Source: Candidatus Latescibacterota bacterium
GTDB taxonomy: Bacteria > Latescibacterota > UBA2968 > UBA8231
Length of the DNA: 49,641 nt
Direction of reading: 5' to 3'
Assembly: GCA_022827165.1 (NCBI GenBank)
Contig: JAJDTN010000204.1
Location: 1-49,641, forward strand
Below the pieces are notes generated by a model. That model ran no database searches and was not told the DNA's origin. It saw nothing but the letters and a program-made list of their open reading frames with translations. A program made the position numbers and the translations under genes. This document shows positions 26,289-34,781 of this stretch, piece by piece. Each line of letters begins with the position of its first letter. Within the stretch, counting starts at the first letter, position 1.

Positions 26289-27631
26289 GCCTTCCACTCC
26301 TCCACGATGCGCCGGTGCGCGTACGGCCTCGGCTGGTCTCCCTCGTAGTAACCCACGGTGTGGCCCTCTCCCTCCATCAGGTACTTGTAGGTGGTCAGTC
26401 CCTCCAGCCCCACCGGGCCGCGGCTGTGCAGGCGGCCGGTGCTGATGCCGACCTCGGCGCCCAGGCCGAAGCGGAAGCCGTCGGCGAAGCGCGTCGAGGC
26501 GTTCACGAAGACCGACGCCGAGTCCACTCCCTGAAGGAAGCGCACCGCCGCCGCCCGGTCCTCGGTGACGATCGTGTCGGTGTGGGCGCTGCCGTAGCGG
26601 TTGATGTGGTCCACCGCTTCCTCCAGGCCGTCCACCACCTTCACCGCCAGGATGTAGTCGAGGTACTCGGCGCTCCAGTCCTCCTCCGAGGCCGCCCCCA
26701 CCCGGCCGTCGCCGGCGATCCTGCGGGTGCGGGGGTCGCCGCGCAGCTCCACGTCGGCCTCGGCCAGCCGGCGCAGCGCCGTCCCGAGGAAGGCCTCGGC
26801 CACGCCGGCGTGGACCAGCAGGGTCTCGGCGGTGCAGCAGGTGGAGACGTCCTGCACCTTGGCGTCCACCGCCACCTTCAGCGCCTTGTCGAGGTCGGCC
26901 GCGGCGTCGACGTACACGTGGCAGACGCCGTCGGAGTGGCCGGTGACGGGGATCTTCGTGTGGTCCATGATGTAGCGCACGAAGTCGTTGCTGCCGCGGG
27001 GGATGATCAGGTCGATGGCGTCGTCCTGCTCCAGCATGGAGCGCACGTCCCCGCGCGTCTCCAGCAGGGTGAGCCAGCCGCCGGGGAGCCCCTCGACGCC
27101 CGCCGTGGCGCGCACGATGAGGTCGGCCAGGGCGCGGTTCGACCGCGCCGCCTCGGAGCCGCCTTTCATGAGGACGGCGTTGCCCGACTTCAGGCAGAGG
27201 GCGGCGATCTGCACCAGGGCGTCGGGCCGCGACTCGAAGATCACGCCGAGGACGCCGATGGGCACGCTCACCTTGAACAGCCGCAGCCCGTCGTCGACCT
27301 CGGTGGCGCGCTGGGTCTGCCACAGGGGGTCCTCCAGGGCGGCGACGCTGCGGACGCTCTCGACGGCGCGCTCGTACTTGCCCGAGGCCAGGTCCAGGCG
27401 CGAGACCAGCGGATCGGCCAGCTCGCCGCGGGCGGCCAGCTCCTGCGCGTCCCGGCGGTCGGCGGCGTTGGCCTCCAGCATCGCCTCGCGCTCGGCCTCC
27501 AGGGCCCGGGCGATCGCCTCCAGGCCGGCGTCGCGCACGTGACCGGGAGTGGCCGCCAACTTGCGGGCCGCTTCACGGGCCGCCAGGGCGAGTCCGCGCA
27601 GGTCGGCGGGGGCTTGGGTCGCCGTGCTCAC
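26285..27631 (-). CDS. proA: gamma-glutamyl phosphate reductase
   Basis: 448-aa NADPH-dependent enzyme of proline synthesis (glutamyl-5-phosphate to glutamate-5-semialdehyde). Start GTG 27631, overlapping the htpG stop (GTGA) and preceded by GGAGGA. The aldehyde-dehydrogenase fold is complete: GVLGVIFESRPDALVQIAAL, LKSGNAVLMKGGSEAARSNR, catalytic cysteine in VSTCCTAETLLVH, RYGSAHTDTIVTED, and the C-terminal VGLEGLTTYKYLMEGEGHTV. It is slightly longer than usual (about 415-420) through its N-terminus. No proB lies in the window. Coupling behind htpG is noteworthy. Confidence 0.96.
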   Translation of the reverse strand: MSTATQAPADLRGLALAAREAARKLAATPGHVRDAGLEAIARALEAEREAMLEANAADRRDAQELAARGELADPLVSRLDLASGKYERAVESVRSVAALEDPLWQTQRATEVDDGLRLFKVSVPIGVLGVIFESRPDALVQIAALCLKSGNAVLMKGGSEAARSNRALADLIVRATAGVEGLPGGWLTLLETRGDVRSMLEQDDAIDLIIPRGSNDFVRYIMDHTKIPVTGHSDGVCHVYVDAAADLDKALKVAVDAKVQDVSTCCTAETLLVHAGVAEAFLGTALRRLAEADVELRGDPRTRRIAGDGRVGAASEEDWSAEYLDYILAVKVVDGLEEAVDHINRYGSAHTDTIVTEDRAAAVRFLQGVDSASVFVNASTRFADGFRFGLGAEVGISTGRLHSRGPVGLEGLTTYKYLMEGEGHTVGYYEGDQPRPYAHRRIVEEWKA

Positions 27632-29841
27632 GAGTCCTCCTGCTGGCGCGCCGAGAGGGCCGCCTCGCTTGCGGCGCCCATCATCTTCTGGATCTGCCCC
27701 ATCACCCGCTGGGGGTCCTCCACCTGGCCCTCGGCGAGGAGCACGTAGTCGACGAGGAAGTGGGCCCACGACTTCAGCTCCTCCGAGTCGCGCTGGGCGC
27801 TCAGCAGCTGACCCATGTTGCGGATCGCCGCGTGCCCGGGGTTGATCTCGAGGGTGCGCTTGGTGAGGGGGAAGCTCTCGTCGCTGATGCGCATGAGCCG
27901 CTCCATCTGCTGGCTCACACCCCCCCTGGGGGTCACCAGAGCGCAGGGGCTGTCGCTCAGCCGGCTCGACTCCCGCACGTCGCCCACCCGCTCACCCAAC
28001 TCCTTCTTCAGGTAGCTCACCAACTCGATGGTGCGCTCCTTGTCGCCGGCGTCCTCGGTCCCTTCGAGCTTGACCTCCTCGGGCAGCTCCACATCCTCGG
28101 CGTCGATCGACTGGAAGGGCTTGCCGTCGAAGTCCTGCATCGAGCCCACCACCCACTCGTCCACCGGGTCGGTGAGATAGAGGACCTCCAGGTCGTGGCG
28201 CCGGAACGCCTCCAGCAGCGGGCTCTGCTCGACCGCCGCCCGGCTGTCGCCGCTGAGGTAGAAGATCTTCTCCTGGTCCGACTTCATGCGGTCCACGTAG
28301 TCCTGCAGGGCGACCAGCCCTTCGGTCTGAGGGGTGCGGGGCTTCTCGGCGCTCTCGGCGCCGTCACCGGCGTCCGACTCGGCGCCGCCGGCCTCCCGGG
28401 CCGCCTCCCCGGCGGCTGCCTCCGCGGCGGCTTCCTGACCCACCTCCCTGGCGTCTGCCTCCGCCTCAGCCTGGCCTGTCTCCCCGGGCTCCGCCTGCGC
28501 GCCGGGTTCCCGGGCCGCCCCACCGGCTTCCGACTCCGCTTCCGACTCCTGGCCCGCTTCCTCGGCCTGCGCCTCCACGGCGTCCGCCCCAGCGTGGCCG
28601 GCATCCGTGGCCAGCTTCTCCGAGAAGGAGGAGTAGAAGCGCAGCAGCTTGCCCACCTGCTCGCGGTGCTCGAAGTCGCGGGCCACGCCCTCCTTGAGGA
28701 CGATGCCGAAGGACTCCCAGAAGGTCAGGAAGGCCGCCGGATCCCGGTCCGCGAGACCTTCGATGCAGGACAGGACCCGCCGCGTCAGGGTCTGCCGGAT
28801 CTTGCTGACCACCGGGTTGTTCTGCAGCGACTCGCGGGCCACGTTCAGCGGCAGGTCGTCGCAGTCGACGACGCCGCGCACGAAGCGCAGGTACAGGGGC
28901 AGGACCTCGCAGTCGTCCTGGATGAAGACGCGCTTCACGTGCAGGTTGACGCGCACCTTGGGATCGGGCGAGAACAGCAGCTCCAGCGGCGACTGCCGCG
29001 GCACGTAGAGGACGGCGTAGAACTGGATCGGCACGTCCACGGCCACGTGCTCCCAGACCAGCGGCTCCTGGTGGTCGCCGGAGAGGTGCTGGTAGAACTC
29101 CTTGTACTGTTCCTCCGTGATCTCGCTGCGGGGGCGCGCCCACAGGGCCGAGGCCTCGTTCGCCTGCTTGCCCGCGACCTTGATCGGGTACGCCACGTAG
29201 TCGGAGTGCCGCCGCACGACGGCCTCGAGGCGGTGGGCGTCGAGGTACTCCTCGCAGTCGGAGCGCACGAAGACCTCGATCTCGGTGCCGCGGCGGGTCT
29301 TGTCGCGGGTCGTGGCGACGGTGTAGCTGCCGTCGCCGGTGGACTCCCAGACCACCGCCTCGGCGTCGGGATCGGCCGACCGGGTGGTGAGGACGACGCG
29401 CTCGGCGATCATGAAGACCGAGTAGAAGCCGACGCCGAACTGGCCGATCAGCTTCAGCCGCTGCTCCTCGTCCTGCTCGGCCGACAGCCGCTCGAGGAAC
29501 TCCCGCGACCCGGAGTGGGCGATGGTGCCGATGTTGCGGTTCACCTCGTCCCGGTTCATGCCGATGCCGGTGTCGCGGATGGTCAGCTTGTTGGCGCTCT
29601 TGTCGACGCTGATGTCGATCTCGAGCTCGGCGTCGGGGTCGACGATGCCCTGATCGGTGAGGGAGCGGAAGCGGATCTTGTCGAGGGCGTCGGAGGCGTT
29701 GGAGACCAGCTCCCTCAGGAAGACGTCCTTGTCGGTGTAGAGGGAGTGGACGAGGATCTGCAGGACCTGCTGAACCTCGGTCTGGAAGGCCCGCTCCTCG
29801 ACCTGGGCGTCCTCTTCGCTGGTGGTGTGATGTTCGGTCAT
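27628..29841 (-). CDS. htpG: HSP90-family chaperone HtpG with a long acidic insert
   Basis: 737-aa ATP-dependent chaperone, over 100 residues longer than E. coli HtpG (about 624). The N-terminal GHKL ATPase domain is intact: LRELVSNASDALDKIRF, IRDTGIGMNRDEV, IGQFGVGFYSVFM. The middle-domain catalytic arginine region NVARESLQNN is present, as is the C-terminal dimer domain. Between RFYSSFSEKLATD and EGLVALQDYVDRMK (residues about 412-502) lies an Ala/Glu/Gly-rich low-complexity insert (AEEAGQESEAESEAGG and similar, with repeated AREAGG/AREVGQ-like units). The start is ATG 29841 (MTEHHTTSEED), preceded by AAGGAACGG. It is followed by proA with a 4-base overlap. Confidence 0.96.
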   Translation of the reverse strand: MTEHHTTSEEDAQVEERAFQTEVQQVLQILVHSLYTDKDVFLRELVSNASDALDKIRFRSLTDQGIVDPDAELEIDISVDKSANKLTIRDTGIGMNRDEVNRNIGTIAHSGSREFLERLSAEQDEEQRLKLIGQFGVGFYSVFMIAERVVLTTRSADPDAEAVVWESTGDGSYTVATTRDKTRRGTEIEVFVRSDCEEYLDAHRLEAVVRRHSDYVAYPIKVAGKQANEASALWARPRSEITEEQYKEFYQHLSGDHQEPLVWEHVAVDVPIQFYAVLYVPRQSPLELLFSPDPKVRVNLHVKRVFIQDDCEVLPLYLRFVRGVVDCDDLPLNVARESLQNNPVVSKIRQTLTRRVLSCIEGLADRDPAAFLTFWESFGIVLKEGVARDFEHREQVGKLLRFYSSFSEKLATDAGHAGADAVEAQAEEAGQESEAESEAGGAAREPGAQAEPGETGQAEAEADAREVGQEAAAEAAAGEAAREAGGAESDAGDGAESAEKPRTPQTEGLVALQDYVDRMKSDQEKIFYLSGDSRAAVEQSPLLEAFRRHDLEVLYLTDPVDEWVVGSMQDFDGKPFQSIDAEDVELPEEVKLEGTEDAGDKERTIELVSYLKKELGERVGDVRESSRLSDSPCALVTPRGGVSQQMERLMRISDESFPLTKRTLEINPGHAAIRNMGQLLSAQRDSEELKSWAHFLVDYVLLAEGQVEDPQRVMGQIQKMMGAASEAALSARQQEDS

Positions 29842-29867
29842 CGTCCGTTCCTTGTGGGAAACGTGAG

Positions 29868-29895
29868 AATCTACGGCCGCCCCCGGCCGGGGCAA
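29868..29895 (-). promoter_or_regulatory. candidate htpG promoter
   Basis: On the minus strand TTGCCC-N16-TAGATT, with the -10-like hexamer ending 26 bases before the ATG at 29841 and a Shine-Dalgarno in between. The same TAGATT hexamer stands before other genes in the window (34806-34811, and on the minus strand before 47902). No CIRCE-type repeat is seen. Confidence 0.4.
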
Positions 29896-29903
29896 GGCGG
29901 CCT

Positions 29904-29933
29904 TTGGCCGGTCCCCGGCGGCGCCCGTATCTT
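29904..29933 (+). promoter_or_regulatory. candidate promoter, possibly leaderless, of the FAD reductase gene
   Basis: TTGGCC-N18-TATCTT, with the -10-like hexamer ending only 9 bases before ATG 29943 and no Shine-Dalgarno between. If it is used, the transcript would begin at or within a few bases of the start codon. It is divergent from the htpG promoter. Confidence 0.35.
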
Positions 29934-29942
29934 CCTGCCGCC

Positions 29943-31217
29943 ATGCAAGCTGACTGCGACCTGCTGATCGTCGGCGCCGGCCCGGCGGGCACCGCCGCCG
30001 CCATGTACGCCGCCCGCCAGGGCCTGACCTCGATCGTCGTCGACCGCGACACCTTCCCGCGCGACAAGATCTGCGGCGACGCGTTGTCCGGGAAGGCCCT
30101 CTCCGTCCTCGACGAGCTGGGACTCCTGGAGGGGACCGCCGCCCTCGAGGGCAGCGAGATCAACCGCGTCCTCATGGCCAGCCCCGAGCACGTCGGCCTC
30201 AGCGTCGACCTGCGCGACCGCCGCCACCACGACCCCCTCACCGGCCGCGAGCTGCCGCTGCGCGGCTACGTGATCCGCCGCCGCGTCTTCGACCACTTCC
30301 TGGTGCGCGAGGCCCGCGCCCGGGGCATCGAGGTTCGGGAGGGATTCGCCGTCAAGGACCTGGTGCGCGGCGACGATGGCCGCGTCGTCGGCGTGCGCGG
30401 CTACCACACCGGCGGCTCCGGCAACGGCAACGGCCACCGCGGCCCCGAGGAGACCCTGACGGCGCGTGTCGTCCTCGGCTGCGACGGCTTCAACTCCATC
30501 GTCGCCAGACGCGCCGGACTCTATGCCCACGATCCCCCGCACTGGGTGGTCGCCCTGCGCTGCTACTACGAAGGCGTGACCGGCACCACCGACGAGATCG
30601 AGCTGCACTTCGTCGACGAGGTCCGGCCCGGGTACTTCTGGATCTTCCCCCTGGAGAACGGCGGCGCCAACATCGGTATCGGCATGGTGCACTCGGAGAT
30701 GAAGCGCCGGGGCGTGGACCTGAAGGCCGCCCTGGAGCAGGTCATCGGCCGGCCGCCCTTCGCCGAGCGCTTCGCCGAGGCCCGGCGGTTGGAGCGGCCC
30801 GTGGGCTGGAACCTGCCCGTTGGCAGCCGCCGCCGCCCCTGCCACGGCGACGGCTTCCTGCTGCTGGGCGACGCCGCCAGCCTGATCGACCCCTTCACCG
30901 GCGAGGGCATCGGCAACGCCCTGTACTCGTCCCGCATCGCCGCCGAGGTCTGCCGCGAGGCCGTGGACGAAGGCGACACCTCGGCGGCCGTCCTGGGCCG
31001 CTACGAGGACCGCCTCTGGGAGGCCCTCGGCCCCGAGTTGAAGGTGAGCTACCAGATGCAGCGCATGGGCCGCGTGCGGCCGCTGCTCAACTTCGTCATC
31101 GGCAAGGGGGCGCGCTCTCCGAAGGTCTCCGAGCACATCTGCGGCATGATGGCCAACGCCGTGCCGAAGAAGGAACTGACCAGCCCCCTGTACTACCTCA
31201 AGCTGCTCTTCACCTGA
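29943..31217 (+). CDS. geranylgeranyl-reductase-family FAD-dependent oxidoreductase
   Basis: 424-aa flavoprotein from ATG 29943 (MQADCDLLIVGAGPAGTAAA). Rossmann FAD motif GAGPAGTAAAMYAARQG, family motif DTFPRDKICGDALSG (KICGD), second FAD motif LLGDAASLIDPFTGEGIGNA. The family saturates prenyl chains of membrane lipids, quinones or pigments, or acts as halogenase-like oxidoreductase. A Gly/Asn-rich loop (GGSGNGNGHRG at about residues 158-168) is an unusual insertion. It stands alone between htpG and the convergent SDR gene, with no isoprenoid gene nearby, so the substrate is open. Confidence 0.88.
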   Translation: MQADCDLLIVGAGPAGTAAAMYAARQGLTSIVVDRDTFPRDKICGDALSGKALSVLDELGLLEGTAALEGSEINRVLMASPEHVGLSVDLRDRRHHDPLTGRELPLRGYVIRRRVFDHFLVREARARGIEVREGFAVKDLVRGDDGRVVGVRGYHTGGSGNGNGHRGPEETLTARVVLGCDGFNSIVARRAGLYAHDPPHWVVALRCYYEGVTGTTDEIELHFVDEVRPGYFWIFPLENGGANIGIGMVHSEMKRRGVDLKAALEQVIGRPPFAERFAEARRLERPVGWNLPVGSRRRPCHGDGFLLLGDAASLIDPFTGEGIGNALYSSRIAAEVCREAVDEGDTSAAVLGRYEDRLWEALGPELKVSYQMQRMGRVRPLLNFVIGKGARSPKVSEHICGMMANAVPKKELTSPLYYLKLLFT

Positions 31218-31227
31218 AGAAGATCCA

Positions 31228-31247
31228 CCCGGGGCCGGCGCCCCGGG
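31228..31247. terminator. hairpin between convergent genes
   Basis: CCCGGGGC-CGGC-GCCCCGGG: a perfect 8-bp GC stem with a 4-base loop, filling the 31-base space between the ends of the convergent FAD reductase and SDR genes. No U-tract follows on either strand, so if it terminates it is not a classical intrinsic terminator; it may instead protect 3' ends from both sides. Confidence 0.5.
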
Positions 31248-31248
31248 C

Positions 31249-32052
31249 CTACAGAGCCATGCTCAGGAAGCCGCCGTCGACGCACAGGTCGGCGCCGGTG
31301 ACGAAGGAGCTGGCCTCGTGGCAGGCCAGGAAGACCGCCGCCCCCACGAGTTCCGACGGATCGCCGAAGCGCCCCATGGGCGTGTGCGCCAGGATCTGGC
31401 GGCCGCGCTCGGTGGGCTCCCCGTCCTCCCGGAACAGCAGCCGGCGGTTCTGCTCGCCGGGGAAGAACCCGGGGGTGATCGAGTTGACCCGCACCGCCGG
31501 CGCCCACTCGCGGGCCAGGAACCGCGTCAGGTTGAGGACCGCCGCCTTGGCCGCCGAGTAGGCCACCACCCGCGACAGGGGCACGTGGGCGCTGATCGAT
31601 GCGATGTTGACGATGGAGCCGCGGCCGGCGGCCCTCATGGGCGGTCCGAAGACCTGGCACGGCAGCAGCACCCCGGCGGACAGGTTGAGGTCGAGGCAGT
31701 CGCGCCAGGCCTGAAGGTCCACGTCCTCGAAGCGGAGCTGCTCGCTCAGGGTGACGGCGGGCTGGTTGCCGCCGGCGGCGTTGACGAGCACCGCCGGCTC
31801 GCCGAGCCACTCCAGCACGAGATCCCGCGCCTCGGCCAGCCGCTCCCGGGAACCCGCGTCGCAGGGGGTGAAGGCGGCGCGTCCTCCGGCGGCCTCGATG
31901 TCGGCCACGACCCGCCCGCCGCGGCCCTCGTCGCGCCCGGCCACGGCCACCGCCGCCCCGGCCTCGGCCAGGCCGCGCGCCATGGCGCCGCCGAGAGCCC
32001 CGGTGCCGCCGATGACCACGGCGACCTGCCCGTCGAGGCGGAAGCGTTCCAC
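31249..32052 (-). CDS. short-chain dehydrogenase/reductase (D-mannonate-oxidoreductase-like)
   Basis: 267-aa NAD(P)-dependent SDR. Cofactor motif VVIGGTGALGGAMARGLAEA, NAAGGNQPAV, catalytic Ser in VNIASISAHVPLS and YSAAK (Tyr/Lys pair), then the classical tail NSITPGFFPGEQNRRLLF and SSFVTGADLCVDGGFLSMAL. The 'ITPGFFPGEQNRxLL' stretch is what one sees in SDRs annotated as fructuronate/D-mannonate oxidoreductase, so hexuronate metabolism is a reasonable guess that fits the catabolic genes further right. It starts at ATG 32052, 16 bases after the HepT-like gene, and may share its transcript. Confidence 0.88.
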   Translation of the reverse strand: MERFRLDGQVAVVIGGTGALGGAMARGLAEAGAAVAVAGRDEGRGGRVVADIEAAGGRAAFTPCDAGSRERLAEARDLVLEWLGEPAVLVNAAGGNQPAVTLSEQLRFEDVDLQAWRDCLDLNLSAGVLLPCQVFGPPMRAAGRGSIVNIASISAHVPLSRVVAYSAAKAAVLNLTRFLAREWAPAVRVNSITPGFFPGEQNRRLLFREDGEPTERGRQILAHTPMGRFGDPSELVGAAVFLACHEASSFVTGADLCVDGGFLSMAL

Positions 32053-32068
32053 TCGATCTGGACCGCCG

Positions 32069-32392
32069 TTACTCGTCGCCTTGGGATGTATGGGGACCTG
32101 TCAGGGCGAGTAGCTGGTCAAAGACCTCGCGTAGATCCTTCTCGATCACCGCCCACACCCGTTCAAGGTCTTGGAGGCCCGCCATACCCCGCCAGCGTAC
32201 ACCGGGATGTGCCTTCCGGAAATCGTCAGGGATCCGCTTTGTCGCCTCTCCGATCACCTCCAGGTTGCGCAGGACTGCGTCCTGAACCATCGAGTCCGCC
32301 AGGAAACTCTCCCGGCCGCCCTCGGTGTAGCGCCTGATGCGATTGACCGCCTCCTGGATCTGCAAGAGGTAGACCTTGGCATCCCTGGTCAC
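32069..32392 (-). CDS. HepT-like toxin lacking the RX4HXY motif
   Basis: 107-aa HEPN-fold protein of the HepT (DUF86) family: YLLQIQEAVNRIRRYTEGG, AVLRNLEVIGEATKRIPDDF, HPGVRWRGMAGLQD, LERVWAVIEKDLREVF. In normal members the sequence after GMAGLRD runs through (V/L)xHxYFGVD before LERVW; here Asp75 is joined directly to LERVW, so the R-X4-H-X-Y ribonuclease motif and about 12 residues are absent. The reading frame is kept, so the protein may still fold but should not be an active HEPN RNase. GTG start overlaps the MNT stop (GTGA). Confidence 0.85.
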   Translation of the reverse strand: MTRDAKVYLLQIQEAVNRIRRYTEGGRESFLADSMVQDAVLRNLEVIGEATKRIPDDFRKAHPGVRWRGMAGLQDLERVWAVIEKDLREVFDQLLALTGPHTSQGDE

Positions 32393-32679
32393 AGAGGCCG
32401 CGCCTCCTTGAGAATCCGCTGTCTCAGCAGGCGATGCAGGTTGTCCTCGATGGCGATGTCCACCGGCCGGCCGAGCAGATCGCCCAGGTCCGCGACCAGT
32501 TCGGCCAGGTCGAGCAGACTCCGGTCGCGATCAAGATCGACCAGGAAGTCGATGTCGCTCTCCTGTCTGTCATCCCCCCGGGAGGCCGAGCCGAAAACCC
32601 GGACGTTGCGGGCCCCGTGACGGCTGGCGACCTCCAGTATGGAACTGCGCTTCTCGCGGAGCAGGGCGGTGGTGTCCAT
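32389..32679 (-). CDS. MNT-type nucleotidyltransferase antitoxin
   Basis: 96-aa minimal nucleotidyltransferase from ATG 32679. The nucleotidyltransferase signature FGSASRGDDRQESDIDFLVD carries GSx9-DxD with both metal-binding aspartates, followed by LDLAELVADLGDLLGRPVDI. MNT proteins of MNT-HepT modules AMPylate or otherwise neutralise the HEPN partner. Here the antitoxin motifs are intact although the toxin has lost its active site. An AT-rich TATTTTAT lies about 5 bases before the start and could act as a -10, implying a leaderless message. Confidence 0.85.
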   Translation of the reverse strand: MDTTALLREKRSSILEVASRHGARNVRVFGSASRGDDRQESDIDFLVDLDRDRSLLDLAELVADLGDLLGRPVDIAIEDNLHRLLRQRILKEARPL

Positions 32680-32778
32680 GTCGATAAAATAGGGCAGGTC
32701 GCCGGCCCTCACCGCGCTGATTCCAGTTCTGCCCTGAGGTGTTGGCACCAGCTCTACGGATGGGCGCAGATCGTCAGG

Positions 32779-33603
32779 TCACGGCACCCCCCGCAGGCCC
32801 CAGCCGGCGGCCACGGCTCTCGACAGCAGGCCGATGAGGCCTCCGAAGACATTTCCCCAGACGATCAGCCAGCCGAGGTGGCGGCGCATGACCTGCTCCA
32901 TCATCTCCTTGACGACGGCGGGCGTCAGCTCCTCGAGCTTGGCCTCCAGCAGCGCGTCGACCTGCTCCCGCAGGGCCGGGATCCCGGCCGCCGGGTCGGC
33001 CCGCAGGCGCCCCTCCACCATGGGGGCCAGACGGTCGATCAGGGCCCCGACGAACTGACGCGCCAGGAGCTTGACCGCGTCCGGGCCGGCCATGCCGATC
33101 ATCATGCCCATGGGGCCCTGCTTCAGGCTCTCCAGCTCCGCCTCGATGGCCCGGTCGGCCTCCTCCGTGTCGAGCAGGGCCCGCATCGCCTCCCCCAGGC
33201 GCGGGGCCTGGCCGCCGAACCCGCGCTCCTCGAAGAACCGGCGCAGGTAGTCCTCCTCGAAGAAGTGGGCCATGATCAGCGTCTTGATGTTGGCGCGGAT
33301 CTCGCGGAAGCGGGCGGGGATCACCCCCGACCCGTAGAGGCCGGGCACGCGGTCGAAGAGCATCTTCACCGCCAGCCAGTTGGTGATGCCGCCGGCAAAC
33401 CCGAAGAGCCCGGCCGCCAGCGCCCAGGGAGCGGCCGCCGCCAGCCAAGCGGGGACTCCCGCTCCCGCCGAGAGACCCAGGCCCGCCAGCAGCAGCAGCA
33501 GAGAGCAGCCGTTGGAGATCTTCCCCTTGGTCCAGAAGCCGGGGTCTTCTCCGGAGAGGCCCGGGATCTCCGCCGCCGCCGCGGGCGCGGGACCCTCGCT
33601 CAC
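32779..33603 (-). CDS. DUF445 family membrane protein
   Basis: 274-aa protein from GTG 33603, overlapping the ddl stop (GTGA). A helical N-terminal membrane part (residues about 28-85; ISNGCSLLLLLAGLGLSAGA, then GGITNWLAVKMLF, the DUF445 signature), a long amphipathic helical body, and a last hydrophobic segment (WLIVWGNVFGGLIGLLSRAV). DUF445 proteins are conserved envelope proteins of unknown role. Gene order with ddl suggests co-expression with cell-wall precursor synthesis, but that is only context. The Ala/Pro-rich start (SEGPAPAAAAEIP) is probably a flexible cytoplasmic tail. Confidence 0.85.
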   Translation of the reverse strand: MSEGPAPAAAAEIPGLSGEDPGFWTKGKISNGCSLLLLLAGLGLSAGAGVPAWLAAAAPWALAAGLFGFAGGITNWLAVKMLFDRVPGLYGSGVIPARFREIRANIKTLIMAHFFEEDYLRRFFEERGFGGQAPRLGEAMRALLDTEEADRAIEAELESLKQGPMGMMIGMAGPDAVKLLARQFVGALIDRLAPMVEGRLRADPAAGIPALREQVDALLEAKLEELTPAVVKEMMEQVMRRHLGWLIVWGNVFGGLIGLLSRAVAAGWGLRGVP

Positions 33604-34703
33604 GGCAGCCCCCGGTCGGTGGAGGTGTCCGTGCGGTCGCGGTGGCGCTCGAGGGCCAGCTGGATCAGGCGGTCGATCAGCTCGGCATAGCTGACGCCGC
33701 TGGCCTCCCACAGCTTGGGGTACATGCTGATGGGGGTGAACCCGGGCATGGTGTTGATCTCGTTCACGTAGACGCGCTCCTCCTCGCCGCGGCCGACGAA
33801 GAAGTCCACCCGCGCCAGGCCGGCGGCCTCCACCGCCAGGAAGGCCCGCCGCCCAAGGTCGCGCACCCGCTCCTGCGTCCCGGGGCCGATGCGCGCCGGG
33901 ATGATGAGTTCCGAGTTGTCGTCGAGGTACTTGGCGCGGTAGTCGTAGAACTCGTTGCCGGGCACGATCTCCCCCGTCACCGAGACTTGGGGCTCCTCGT
34001 TCCCGAGGACCGAGACCTCCACCTCGCGGCAGTCGGCGGCCTCGGCCTCGACGACGAGCTTGCGGTCGTAGCGCGCCGCCTCGTCCATGCCGGCGGTCAG
34101 CTCGGCGGCATCCCGCGCCCTGGAGATGCCGACGCTGGAGCCGAGGTTGGCGGGCTTGACGAACATGGGGTACCCGAGGCGTTCCTCCAGCTCCCGGCGC
34201 ACGGCCTCCGGCTCGGCGCGCCAGCGGCTGCGCAGCACCGGGGCGTACTCCACCTGGTCGAAGCCCTCGGCCTGGAAGACCCGCTTCATCATGTCCTTGT
34301 CCATGCCCACCGCCGAGCCGAGGACGCCGGATCCCACGTAGGCGACGCCGGCCAGCTCCATCAGGCCCTGCACGGTGCCGTCCTCGCCGTAGGGGCCATG
34401 GAGGATGGGGAAGATGACGTCCAACGCCTGCGTGCCGGCGGTGCCGTTCTGCATGACCAGATCGCCGCCCGGGTAGTCGAGGGCAACGGGCTTGAGGCCC
34501 TCGCCCCCCACCCGGCCGGCGGCGAGCAGGGCCGTGGCGTCGCCGGCGGCCAGCCAGCGGCCGTCGCGGTCGATGCCGATCATGGTGACCTCGTACTTCT
34601 CCCGGTCGATCGACTCCAGCACCGAGCGCGCCGAGGTGACGGAGACCTCGTGCTCGGCGGAGCGGCCGCCGAAGAGGACCCCGACCCGGATCTTGTCGGC
34701 CAT
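33600..34703 (-). CDS. ddl: D-alanine--D-alanine ligase
   Basis: 367-aa ATP-grasp ligase of peptidoglycan precursor synthesis, from ATG 34703 (MADKIRVGVLFGGRSAEHEV). Motifs in order: FGGRSAEHEVSVTSA (substrate loop), FPILHGPYGEDGTVQG, GMDKDMMKRVF, ATP-grasp KPANLGSSVGISRARD, EAADCREVEVSVLG and the C-terminal metal site VNEINTMPGFTPISMYPKL. It has the usual length and all key residues. It lies upstream of DUF445 with a 4-base overlap and is divergent from a small membrane-protein gene; a long frame upstream of 34703 is not native. Confidence 0.97.
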   Translation of the reverse strand: MADKIRVGVLFGGRSAEHEVSVTSARSVLESIDREKYEVTMIGIDRDGRWLAAGDATALLAAGRVGGEGLKPVALDYPGGDLVMQNGTAGTQALDVIFPILHGPYGEDGTVQGLMELAGVAYVGSGVLGSAVGMDKDMMKRVFQAEGFDQVEYAPVLRSRWRAEPEAVRRELEERLGYPMFVKPANLGSSVGISRARDAAELTAGMDEAARYDRKLVVEAEAADCREVEVSVLGNEEPQVSVTGEIVPGNEFYDYRAKYLDDNSELIIPARIGPGTQERVRDLGRRAFLAVEAAGLARVDFFVGRGEEERVYVNEINTMPGFTPISMYPKLWEASGVSYAELIDRLIQLALERHRDRTDTSTDRGLP

Positions 34704-34781
34704 TTGGGGTTGCGCCTTTCTGTGCGGCAAAGGGGTTTCACCAAGATACGCAGGCAACCGGAAACCGGCCCCCCGGAATCC

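Noticed and set aside
28335..28605. Tandem DNA repeat or CRISPR-like pattern
   Set aside because: The GC-rich periodicity is the Ala/Glu/Gly coding of the HtpG insert; units are irregular and there are no spacers.
27760..29967. 735-aa plus-strand ORF
   Set aside because: Antisense of htpG; long only because of third-position GC bias.
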